Positions 21,470-30,710 of a stretch of 64,000 bases of DNA are shown one piece after another. The translations under genes and the position numbers were made by a program. The stretch comes from Azolla caroliniana. Lineage: Eukaryota; Polypodiophyta. The notes beneath the pieces are model-generated. The model was not told the origin of the DNA. It saw only the letters and a list, made by a program, of their open reading frames with translations, and made no database searches. Numbering within the stretch: the stretch's first letter is position 1; each line of letters opens with the position of its first letter. The stretch covers positions 18,042,001 through 18,106,000 of the forward strand of contig JBHGNT010000010.1 in assembly GCA_043228905.1 (NCBI GenBank), written 5' to 3'.

Positions 21470-22240
21470 TCAAGCATTAAACAGAGAGACCTCCCCTAAT
21501 ATGTGCTCATGAACCTCTTGGGAGACCTTGTAGATAGTGTTGTATCTCTTAACCTTGTGCTTTGCTTGAGTCATATTGAACTTGATCGCAAGAATGGCAG
21601 TAGTGTAGATTATTGCGATGGGTGCATCTTTTAGTAATGCATATGTGTTCTTGCACTGCGGCAACTTTGCATAATAGTTTCCATACACGTCAGACTCACC
21701 AACGTTGAACATGTTGCCCCAGCCATCCCTCACCACTTCTTTTAATAATGTCTTTCCTTGCTTGCACACCACAATGTAGTAATCTTCTAAATCTTCATTC
21801 TGAGGAGATTTGAGCACCGCAAAATGATCTCCAACTTCCAATAAAACTGCCAAGTCTTGATGTTGGTTGTAGTATACAATATCGTTTGAATGTGCATCCT
21901 CTTCAATATCATCTTGTCGTTCAGGCTCAAGCTTCTGCAGCTTCCAAGGCTCCACAATTGATAGATTGATGCATTTATCCCAAGCTTCATCTATACACAT
22001 GGAACAAAAGCATGATAAAGTACGGAGTAACAATTGTGTTGTGTCCTTGCGGCTAAACCCTAATACACAATGGGTGCTTCGTGTGCCTTTCACGGTTTTA
22101 CAACCATATGATTTAGTTCTATCGACCTCATCAGCGCGAACCTCAACAAACAATTTGTTCTTACCATCATTTGACATCTTCCATGTTAGCCACTCCACAA
22201 CATCATGTGCATTTTGTAACTTAGCACCATTATTATCCAA
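21470..22240 (-). pseudogene. Transposase-like gene, C-terminal exon (256 aa open)
   Basis: An uninterrupted frame beginning MDNNGAKLQNAHDVVEWLTWKM. It contains KTVKGTRSTHCVLG, then LSCFCSMCIDEAWDKCIN, a Cys cluster of the form C-x-C-x2-C...C. A presumed SH3-like module follows (VLLEVGDHFAVLKSP, DYYIVVCKQGKTLLKEVV) and the frame stops at 21470. The arrangement (Cys-rich LSCFC motif, then a beta-rich module) matches, as I remember it, the C-terminal part of an uncharacterised eukaryotic transposase-like family whose middle part is seen at 24594-25424 on the same strand. It is probably the last exon of that gene. Confidence 0.45.
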
Positions 22241-22360
22241 CTACTCACTTGTAAGGGCATGTTTGATCACAGCCCCCGCGCCATCATGCTCTCCTTTTCC
22301 ATGTCCAGACCCGAAGTAGTTCCATTGCATACGAATGTTGAATAAGGAGAAGTACCTGCT
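22241..22360. other. Spacer, no feature seen
   Basis: Possibly continues the coding remnant upstream; no clear frame. Confidence 0.3.
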
Positions 22361-22394
22361 TTTGTATCCCAAGTTTCCAACAAACATTAGTACT

Positions 22395-23513
22395 ATGTTT
22401 TCAATCGAGAGTATTATACATCCATTAATACTGATTTAGTACAAATACAAAACAAAGCATAGCACAACGTATCCATGGAGAACACTCTACACTAATTAAA
22501 AGATAAATAGTACTATGTTGTCAACCAACAGTACTTAGCATCCATTAATACTAATTTAGTACGGATACAACACAAAGCATAGTACAATGTGTTCATGGAA
22601 AACACTCTACATGTATTAAAAGATAATTAGTACAAAGTCTTCAATATTGGACAGTATTATGTTGCTAACGATGAGTACTTTACATCCATTAATACTGATT
22701 TAGTACAGATAAAACATACAACACAGTACAATGTGTCCATGGAGAACACAACATGGATTAAAAGATAATTAGTACAAACTCTTCAATATATGACAGTACT
22801 ATGAGTACAAGACATGTACTTTACATCCTTCAATAAATACTGATTTAGTACAGATACAACACACAATACAATACAGTGTGTCCATGGAGAACACGCAACA
22901 TGGATTAAAAGATAATTAGTACAAACTCTTCAATATAGGACAGTACTATGAGTACAAGACATGTACTTTACATCCTTCAATAAATATTGATTTAGTACAG
23001 ATACAACACACAGTACAATACAGTGTGTCCATGGAGAACACTCAACATGGATTAAAAGATAATTAGTACAAACTCTTAAGGATGGACAATACTATGAGTA
23101 CAAGACGAGTACTGTACATCCTTCAATAAATACTAATTTAGTACAGATACAACACACAGTACAATACAATGTGTCCATGGAGAGCACTCAACATGGACTA
23201 AAAGATACTTAGTACAAACTCTTAAGAACGGCCAATACTATGAGTACAAGACGAGTACTTTACATCCTTCAATAAATATTGATTTAGTACAGATACAACA
23301 CACAATACAATACAATGTGTCCATGGAGAGCACTCAACATGGACTAAAAGATACTTAGTACAAACTCTTAAGAACGGCCAATACTATGAGTACAAGACAA
23401 GTACTTTACATCCTTCAATAAATACTAATTTAGTACAAATACAACACAAAGTACAATACAATGTGTCCATGGAGAGCACTCAACATGGACTAAAAGATAA
23501 TAAACACAGATTC
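22395..23513. repeat. Tandem array, about 8 units of ~120-150 bp
   Basis: Units start near 22412, 22531, 22684, 22825, 22971, 23117, 23263 and 23409, settling at a 146-bp period. Each contains tccttcaataaatactgatt, tagtacagatacaacac, gtgtccatggag and ttagtacaaactctt. AGTACT/TAGTAC motifs recur as in the array around copia A. The solo LTR at 23518 is inserted at its right end. Confidence 0.9.
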
Positions 23514-23517
23514 ACGT

Positions 23518-24342
23518 TGTCGTGCCTTTCGGCTCCGGATCGTTGCGTGAGTCGGGTGGGAACCGCCGAGGTTTTGGACTAGGAGAAAGAAGAATATGAG
23601 ATGAGGCTAGTAATGAATAGATTATTAGAAAGAGAGATAGAAATTTCGTGAATCCCACGAGTGTATTGTATTCGATTAATCAATATTTAGATAAGAATAT
23701 GTATTTAGATTGAAAGAAAGATATAAGAAACTTGTGAATCCCACAAGTATAGATTATATTATTTTCGTGAATCCCACGATTATATTAATCGGTTGGTGTT
23801 TTCGGAAATATATCCAATTTCCAAATATTTCACACACCTATTACATTGTGCTCCCCATCCTTATGTAGTGATGGGAGAGACTAAGCATAGCTACATGCTT
23901 TTTTTCTAATACGGTCATGCACACTAAATGTGCATGTGATGCTTTTCTATCCTTGCTTTTATTTGCTAAATATAGTGTTCATGCACGCTAGATGTGCATG
24001 AGTCACTTTTTAGTTGCTTGCGTTTTTCTATAAAATATTCACGCACTCTAAAAATGCATGATTTACCTTTTTAATAAAGGTAGGCGCAAATAAAGCACTT
24101 ATACTTATTAAATCTATTTATAAAACACTAAAGATAAGGTAGCATAATGGTAAAGTTGAGGTTTGGCTACGTGGAGGTACAAGGTTCGAATCTTTTCCTA
24201 TGCACGTGATAAATATCTTGATATTCTTATTTTATTTATTGGTGATAAATATCTTAATATTCTTATTTTATTTATTTATATGTAATTAAATCGGTTATAT
24301 TATTTTTACTTTTTCACGTAGTGTACGAAATACACTACGACA
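23518..24342 (-). mobile_element. Solo LTR of the TGTCG family
   Basis: 825 bp, TGTCGTGCC...ACTACGACA, flanked by the exact 4-bp duplication ACGT (23514-23517 and 24343-24346). It contains two short perfect inverted repeats built on CATGCAC...GTGCATG (near 23926 and 23981). A tRNA-like module lies at 24140-24195. Three 'gtgaatcccac' repeats occur at 23649-23780. The orientation is inferred from the shared 5'-TGTCGTRRTGT terminus at its right end. Confidence 0.85.
24140..24195 (+). other. tRNA-like A-box/B-box module within solo LTR
   Basis: A-box-like TAGCATAATGGTAAA and a B box GGTTCGAATC (24183-24192) that matches the Pol III consensus. The spacing is that of tRNA positions 8 and 52, one base short. 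It is homologous to the modules at 6064 and 28440. Confidence 0.6.
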
Positions 24343-24593
24343 ACGTGACAAGATGGTACTATGTGATCAATCAAGAACACTTAACATAGTTACAAACATA
24401 ATTAGTATGCATGCACTAACACAAGAATTACTTCCTTAGACATTGCATTATAAGTACTAAACATATGGATTAAAAATTACATGGCGATAAAGTAGAACGA
24501 TCGTGCCGCCTTAAACTGCAAGGCAGCACCATCAAACCAAACCCAATGACGGTTAAAGCTAAACCCTAGAGACAATAAATCTGCATGGTGAAG

Positions 24594-25026
24594 CTAAAAA
24601 CAATGTTGGACAAATAGTGTATCATGCTTTTTATCATCTGAAATGTAAAATATTGATTTCTTATGTAACTCACCGTCTTGTCGCCAATAGCAAATATGTA
24701 CAAGTATTGTACATTGATCATTGTACCAATGCATTGATTGAACCTCATTTTGAACTTTAAATGTATAGTTTTCTGCAAAGTCAATAACTGATACGATGAC
24801 ACATGTTGGTAACTTATTAATACATTCCTTGAACTGTGAATTTTGCCAATAACTCCGGAAGTTATGTGGAATGAACTCCCCAAGTTGTTTCTTAAATTCT
24901 GAGACAAGAGTAACAACACATGTCTCCTTATATACTTCCTTGATACGCTTAGTTACAAGTCCCTTGCCAATATTTTCAGTCACATACTCTAAATATTTCC
25001 ATTTCACAATATGATTGTTTCCCAAA
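24594..25026 (-). pseudogene. Transposase-like gene, core region with DFAENY motif
   Basis: An open frame of 143 aa with the contiguous motifs CVIVSVIDFAENYTF, KVQNEVQSMHWYNDQCTILVHICY, then FYISDDKKHDTLFVQHCF. The Asp in DFAENY followed by a QS-HW segment and DDKKHD resembles the DDE-type core of an uncharacterised transposase-like family that I know from plant and animal genomes but cannot name. It is the downstream continuation of 25098-25424. Confidence 0.5.
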
Positions 25027-25097
25027 TCAAGCTCCTGCCTACAAAATAATGGTAGCGGACAAATTGTACATGTTCTTAAAAGACATGTATGACGATG

Positions 25098-25424
25098 TCA
25101 CTCACATGATGGTTCTTTTTCACAAACACAAGACCTCCATAACTCAGAAACGGATGCATAAGTCATGTTTCGTGCATTACACCTATTATCCTCCCCATTT
25201 GTTCTACAAACCTCACAAGTGCAGACACATAATTCCCCGTGTGTACCCTTAGAATCAGTACGCATTGCATTCACTCCAAGCCTTAACATGTCCATCTTCA
25301 CGTGGTACACACAACAACATGTATTCCTCTCATTTAATTTTCTAACATAATATGGTTTCAAACCTTGGAACTTGCGGAATCCAACAGTCAAGCTTGGATG
25401 TTGGTCTTTAAAGTTCATGTACAA
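25098..25424 (-). pseudogene. Transposase-like gene, Cys-rich region
   Basis: A frame of 108 aa: MYMNFKDQHPSLTVGFRKF, LKPYYVRKLNERNTCCCVYH, LRLGVNAMR, followed by C-x-C-x2-C (CVCTCEVC). The 'F-x-KF...LKP-YV...CCC-YH' arrangement precedes the DFAENY core in the same family. There is no PR-like or RT motif. Intron-like gaps and stops separate it from 24594-25026 and 25727-26149. Confidence 0.5.
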
Positions 25425-25726
25425 ATTAGCCTACATCAACCAATATATATAGCAAACATTAATATACACTTGGTCAAAACAAAAATTTATGGAATGTGAA
25501 TTGATATAAAAAAATGGAATACCTCCGTCATCTCCAAGAAGTGTCTAGGGTGAATCTGGTACTTACCCTGACTTATTCATTGTCTACACACGTCCTTCTT
25601 ATTTGGTGAGACACAAGTATTTTTTGCCCAAAATGAATTCATTTTCTCAATAATCTCTTGAGATAAGGCATCGCATCATCGTCTACGTCCCAACCCCAAC
25701 CACTTGAATTGGCTTGAGTGTATATT

Positions 25727-26149
25727 TCAACGATGTTTCCTCAAGTTCCTTCTTTGAATACCCAGGGCTAAGGCAACTTTAGTATCACTATATATTTTTT
25801 CTCTCGCACCGTTCACAACCATGTGTAGGGATGCCCTCTTTGCAGCAAGTTTGTCTATGCTCTCTACACCTTTCACTAAGTCTAGGGATGACTTCATAGA
25901 CTGTACAATCTCTTCTGAAACACATTGGTCCCTAAATTTTATTCTCCCCATGTCTTCATTCAAACGTTGATGGTGTAACACTCTACATATAAGATCCCTA
26001 CAATCCTCTTCACCAAATATCTTCATTATTTCTACCAAATAACGGACTATGTGAAGAACCACTTGTCTCTTGGTCCTTTTAGATATACATGAGTTACTTG
26101 ACAACTCACTCTCGTTCGGGATCCCCATTTGGTCACTCGATTTATCCAA
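25727..26149 (-). pseudogene. Transposase-like gene, N-terminal region
   Basis: A frame of 140 aa beginning MDKSSDQMGIPNESELS. It has a run of basic and hydrophobic residues (KRTKRQVVLHIVRYLVEIMK) and ends in AAKRASLHMVVNGAREKIYSDTKVALALGIQRRNLRKHR. The last part resembles a helix-turn-helix that could bind DNA. It sits just upstream, on the same strand, of the Cys-rich and DFAENY regions, so I take the three with 21470-22240 as one decayed gene. Confidence 0.4.
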
Positions 26150-26335
26150 AAAAATTAAGTGTCTTGCGAGAGTAGTTAATGTTATATAGACTACATTAAG
26201 AAATCACAATCAAATGTTTTTAAATGCGGTTTGCAAAGTGAGAAATAATTCGTTTCGAACATTAGAATTACGAATCAAAGATGACAATTATCATTTCTTT
26301 ATTCACAAATTTCTAAAAATGAAAAAATTTAGTAC

Positions 26336-26525
26336 TGGAAAGGAACCTCCAATGGTGGAGGGAGCGTTGAATCTGTGTGATATGCCGCCTCAATTTGGTG
26401 GAAGGAACCTCCAATGGTGGAGGGAGCGTTAAATCTGTGTGATATGCCGCCTTGATTTGGTGGAATGAACCTCCAATGGTGGAGGGAGCCTTGAATTTGT
26501 GTGATATGCCACCTCGATTCGGTGG
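26336..26525. repeat. 62-bp tandem repeat, three units
   Basis: Unit core 'aacctccaatggtggagggagcg' plus 'tgtgtgatatgccgcct', starting near 26342, 26404 and 26466. The units stay open in one plus frame (EPPMVEGALNLCDMPP) but carry no other coding evidence. Confidence 0.85.
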
Positions 26526-27089
26526 AAGGATCCTCGCCTCGGTGGAAAAAGCCTCAAATCACCACGAGATAAATTGCAATCAGTGGAAGAAGCAAGAAAA
26601 TCATTCTCGAAGAAGTCGCTATTGGCTGTTATAAGAGGCCTCAGAACAATCTCTAATCCTCAACTCAAACCCTAAAACAGAAACCCTAACAAAACAAGAA
26701 ATCCTCAACTCAAAACCAGAAACTTAACATGGATGTCTGAGATATGCTCCCTAAACCCTAACAAACCTCTTACATTGGAGGAAAACCAGAAACCTAACAT
26801 GGATGTCTGAGATGAAGAGCTCAGAGGGATAGAGGAAGAGGAGGAAGAGGAGTTGGTTTGAGGGGAAGCGCCAAAAATGACGTGAGGGGAAAATAGCCCC
26901 CAAAATGGAAAGAACATCTCCTCACGTGTTCCCCCCACTCCTTGTCTTAAATGACATTTGTACTACACTCACCCCACTCCCCAAAATCAAATTTTTTTTC
27001 TCTGATTTTTTTTCTCAATTATTTAGTACTAACAATATCGAAAGGACTGATATTTTTTGTGGCAAAAAACAATACTTTTCTAATACACC
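26526..27089. other. Unassigned sequence
   Basis: A direct duplication of about 30 bp (accagaaacctaacatggatgtctgag) occurs at 26715 and 26784. A TTAGTACTAAC motif is at 27022. No gene or terminal repeat is seen. Confidence 0.4.
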
Positions 27090-27980
27090 GTAGTGTGGTT
27101 CCACCCTTAGCCCAAAACATCTTCGGTAACTTAGCATGTGCAAGCATGCTTCAGACTCGCTCCATTATGGTTTGGTTCATCCTTTCAGCCAGGCCGTTCA
27201 GTTCCAGTGTCTTCGCCACAGTGAATTCAAGCCGGATTCCCTTCGACCGATAGTACTCCTCGAACTACCCCCGGTATTCTCCTTTGTTGTCCACTCAACC
27301 CGCCTTCAGCTTCTAGCTAGTTTCCCTTTCCACCGTCACATGGAGTTCCTTGAAGACAGACAATACCTGATCCTTCGTCTTCAATGGTGATAGCCACAGT
27401 TTCTGGTTGTGGTCGTCTATGAATGTCACGAAGTACTGCGATCCGGCATGTGACTTCGTGTCCACTTGGCATACATCGGTATGCACAAGTTCCAGTGGGG
27501 ACTTCCGTCTCATCAGTGGTCTTGACCGGAAAGAGGTTTGGTTTTGCTTGTCAACCAAGCAATTGGTGCACTTCTGAAGATGCACGACTTTCACCTCCAG
27601 AATGAGGTTATCTTTGGCAATTCTTCTCATCCCTTTCTGGCTCATGTGATACAACCTCTTGTGCCACAGCTGATCGGCATTTTCGGATGCCACGTTCACT
27701 TCCTCCCAACAGATCCGGGCATGCATTAGGTACAGTGTGTTGATCTTCCGGGCTCAAGCCACGATCAGGCTCCCTTCGCAAAACTTCATGACTCCGTTCC
27801 GGATGCTACCCATGTAGCCTTCATCATTTAGCCGATTGGCTGATATCAAGTTCAACCGAACCTCCGGAATGTGTCAGACATCCTTCAGCAGCAACTTGCA
27901 CCCAGTTGATGTCGTCAACCACACATCTCCTATAACGATAATTTGGCATGCACCTTCATTTCCCATCCGGACAGAACCGT

Positions 27981-28631
27981 TGTCGCGTAGATGCTCACGT
28001 GCGTGTGCTACTTGAACAGGACCATCGGGGCCACGGACCAGGGAGGACGTTCACGAATTTGTCGAAAAGACGACGATGTAGATGTTACAGTCGAGAAAAC
28101 CAATGTCACATTTGAAAAAAAACAAAGATTTTTAGACTCAAGAAGAAGATAGATTTCAAGAAGAATATTAAGAAGAAGATTATATTGATGGTGATGATAA
28201 TGATATCACATATTGAGCCCCCCCTTTACACAAGCCTTACGAGGGTTTTTATAGGTCTATCCATGCTTCTAACATGCACAAAACCATGGGCTTGGACCCA
28301 TGGTTTTTGGGCACACGGTTTTTCTTGTGGCATGCACAAAACCATGGGCTTGGAACATGGTTTTGTGCATACAGTTTTGTACAGTTGTTTTCCTATGCCT
28401 TTTGAATATCAAAAGAAATATATTTAAAGTGCTTGGTAGTAGCCTTAATGGTAAGATAAATGTCTTCTATCTTGGAGGTGCAAGGTTCAAATCTTGCTTG
28501 CACCCTTCTATATGCACTCGAATGCCACTAGGCCTTAGGATAATTTTCATATTTATAATCGTTTGTGTAATGAGCGTGGAACTACACTATTTCACAATTT
28601 CTCCCATTATTGGACACGCAACATCACGACA
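27981..28631 (-). mobile_element. Solo LTR of the TGTCG family, in copia G
   Basis: 651 bp, TGTCGCGTAG...ATCACGACA, with exact 4-bp duplication CCGT (27977-27980 and 28632-28635). The minus-strand TATA box CCTATAAAAA is at 28246-28255. Two palindromic blocks built on TGCACAAAACCATGGG lie at 28275-28312 and 28333-28370. A tRNA-like module is at 28440-28508. It is clearly homologous to 5631-6258 over its whole length. Confidence 0.9.
28440..28508 (+). other. tRNA-like A-box/B-box module within solo LTR
   Basis: A-box-like TAGCCTTAATGGTAAGA and B-box-like GGTTCAAATC (28484-28493), 44 bases apart as in a tRNA. The 3' side forms GGTGCAAG...CTTGCACC. Confidence 0.6.
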
Positions 28632-29580
28632 CCGTGATCTCCAGCTCTGTACGATGAGACGCACTGCCGGTCAGGGGTCAGATGGAACGACGCTCCGGAG
28701 TCGACCACCCATGTCGTTTTGTCACTGACAAGATGCAGCTCACTCTCCTCGGTGATTAGCAACAGTTCTTCTTCACTTGTCGCGATCGCAGACTTTTCTT
28801 TTCTTTCCGAAATCTTCTTCAGTTACAAAATGTCGGCTCCCCCTTTGGATTTTCGGAAGTCTTGGCAATTCTTCTGGAAGTGCCCCGTGAGTTCGACCTC
28901 GTCCCCGATTTGTCCCGGTTTTGGGGACTCCAATTCCGGCCTCTTCCACGGTTATGGTCATATTCCATGACCAATGCATTCGGATCGGTTCCAGACTCCT
29001 GGTCCTTCCGGCAAGCTTCTTCATCTAGCAAGCTCGATTTTACCCTTGCTAGGGACAATTGTTTTCCTTCCGGCTCGGCGTTGCCCAAAGTGACAACTAG
29101 CATCTCCCAACTATCCGGGAGTGAACCGAGCAGGAGCAACGCAAGTACCTTGTCGGCTAGTGGTACTTCCAACGAGGTTGTTTTATTTATGAGCCCATGG
29201 AATGCATTCATGTGCTTCGCCATGCTAGATCCGTCTTGATACCGAAGTCTCACTAACTTCCGGAATACCAAAACCCTATTTACGGTGTTTTTACTCTCCA
29301 GCATGGTGCCGATTTTCTCCTAGAGCACATGAGCCTTGCTCTCTTCATTGAAGTTGTTGTACAAGCTCATGTCGATGAAGCGCCATATGTATGCCGCCGT
29401 CTTCATGTGCATCACCTCCCACGTCGTGGCATCAATCTTGTATGGTTTCTTGTCCTAGAACTGTACCGACAGCAATAGATCTTTGACCACGAGCATGTAC
29501 CTCATCTTTGACTTCCACATTGGGTAGTTGGAGCTGGTGAGCTTGAACATGCTTCCGAATGACTCTTCCATTTTTCTTTC

Positions 29581-30277
29581 TGATGGGAACCCAACGCTCC
29601 TTATGCGCAACGCTCGGCCACAACCGAGCTTAGAATGATACACAGAAACACGGGAAATAAAACGAGACACAAAGAAGGAGAGAATACACAGGAGGTTTAC
29701 GTGGAAAACCCCAAACTAGGGGATAAACCACGGCAGCCCACAGGCTGCAAACTGTCACTATGTAGGAATATACAACAGTGAGTTCACTGAGGCACCGACC
29801 TAGTGCTCACAAATCTTCGCCACAGGCGGCGGTTACAACAGAGGCAACGACCTCTTTCTCTTTCTCTCTCTCTCTCTCTCTGTACAGTTACGCACATTGA
29901 TCTCGTGCAAAACAGAAAATGACAACAACTAAAAGTTTGCCCTAAGTCATATTTATACTAATATGACTTTTCGGCTATTTACAAATATAGCCTCGATGGG
30001 CCCTCAGAAACATATTTACGAATATGTCTCTTCCTCCGGTTCTGCACCATCCGGCTCTCCGTAGCCGGGTACTCCTCATCCGGTTCACACCGGGCCTGCA
30101 CCATCCGGCTCTCCGTAGCCGGGTACTCCTCATCCGGTCCTCATCGGGTCTGTATCATCTAGCTCTCCGTAGCCGGGTACTCCTCATCCGGTCCTCACCG
30201 GGTCTGTATCATCCGGCTCTCCGGTTCGTCGGCACTGTTCTTCTCCCTTCCCATCCGGAGGGACCTGTCTCCCAACA
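29581..30277 (-). repeat. 5' LTR of copia G
   Basis: 697 bp, TGATGGGAACCC...CTCCCAACA. It has the same modules as the LTRs of A: 'ctcggccacaacc', a CT microsatellite (29855-29882) and a promoter block with minus-strand TATA near 29950. U3 has four ~54-bp CCGG-rich units at 30035-30235. Confidence 0.88.
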
Positions 30278-30319
30278 CTTTCTTATTTTGAAGTTTACAA
30301 CTTCACTCGGATACCAATT

Positions 30320-30710
30320 TGCAAGGAATAGAGCTCGGCCACAACAGAGTCTTAAACACTCAATGGAAGGAAGCAGGAAATAGACATAAGATTAATGCAC
30401 TTACTCAGAATGAGATGACACCAGATGTTAACGTGGAAAACCCTAAATGGGAAAAAAACCACGGGAGCCCACATACTCCAACTATCACTATGAGAAAAGA
30501 ATACAAAGTGAGACTTAGAGGCAACGACCTCGAGCTCTATGTCTTTGCCAACCGATGGTTACAACAGAAAAGCTTTCTGTGTATGTCACTCTCGCTCTCT
30601 CTCTCTATCCATCTATATCACAATAATAATGACCACATCTAGATATGTCCCTGGATCCAGTTCACACCGGATTCATCTGGATCCCATCCGGAGGGACTGA
30701 ATTCCCAACA
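30320..30710 (-). repeat. LTR of a further copia element (I), inserted in H
   Basis: 391 bp, TGCAAGGAATAG...TTCCCAACA, of the same family but lacking most of the CCGG-rich U3 repeats. A primer-site-like sequence (ctcggatacca) at 30307-30316 precedes it, so it is a 5' LTR whose internal region is cut off by element G about 30 bp to the left. Copia H sequence starts immediately after it with ACATG. Confidence 0.7.

Larger units (their letters stand above)
27100..29571 (-). pseudogene. Copia G gag and integrase remnants
   Basis: From the ATG at 29569-29571 (MEESFGSMFKLTSSNYPMW) gag runs through 28819-29304, with RKFVRLRYQDGSSMAKHMNAF-type sequence but a damaged zinc knuckle. Protease traces (VVDSGASFHLT) lie near 28690. 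After the inserted solo LTR come the leader to the GAG-pre-integrase domain (LWHKRLYHMSQKGMRR, near 27650) and integrase (HTDVCQ, TFIDDHNQKLW, 27420-27510) down to AERMNQTI near 27190. Stops and frameshifts are frequent. Confidence 0.8.
27090..30277 (-). mobile_element. Copia element G, left-truncated
   Basis: A minus-strand copia of the A/D family, with 5' LTR 29581-30277 and gag through the first part of integrase. At the left it stops inside integrase near 27090-27110. Reverse transcriptase, RNase H and 3' LTR are missing. A solo LTR lies at 27981-28631. The usual primer site between LTR and gag ATG is absent: only about 9 bases separate them, suggesting a small deletion. Confidence 0.85.

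Noticed and set aside
22395-23513. CRISPR array
   Set aside because: Units are 120-150 bp contiguous tandem repeats without unique spacers, in a plant sequence.
7763-27089. A single giant transposon bounded by 7763 and 27089
   Set aside because: I looked for matching inverted ends and target duplications at both borders and found none; borders may simply be deletion junctions.
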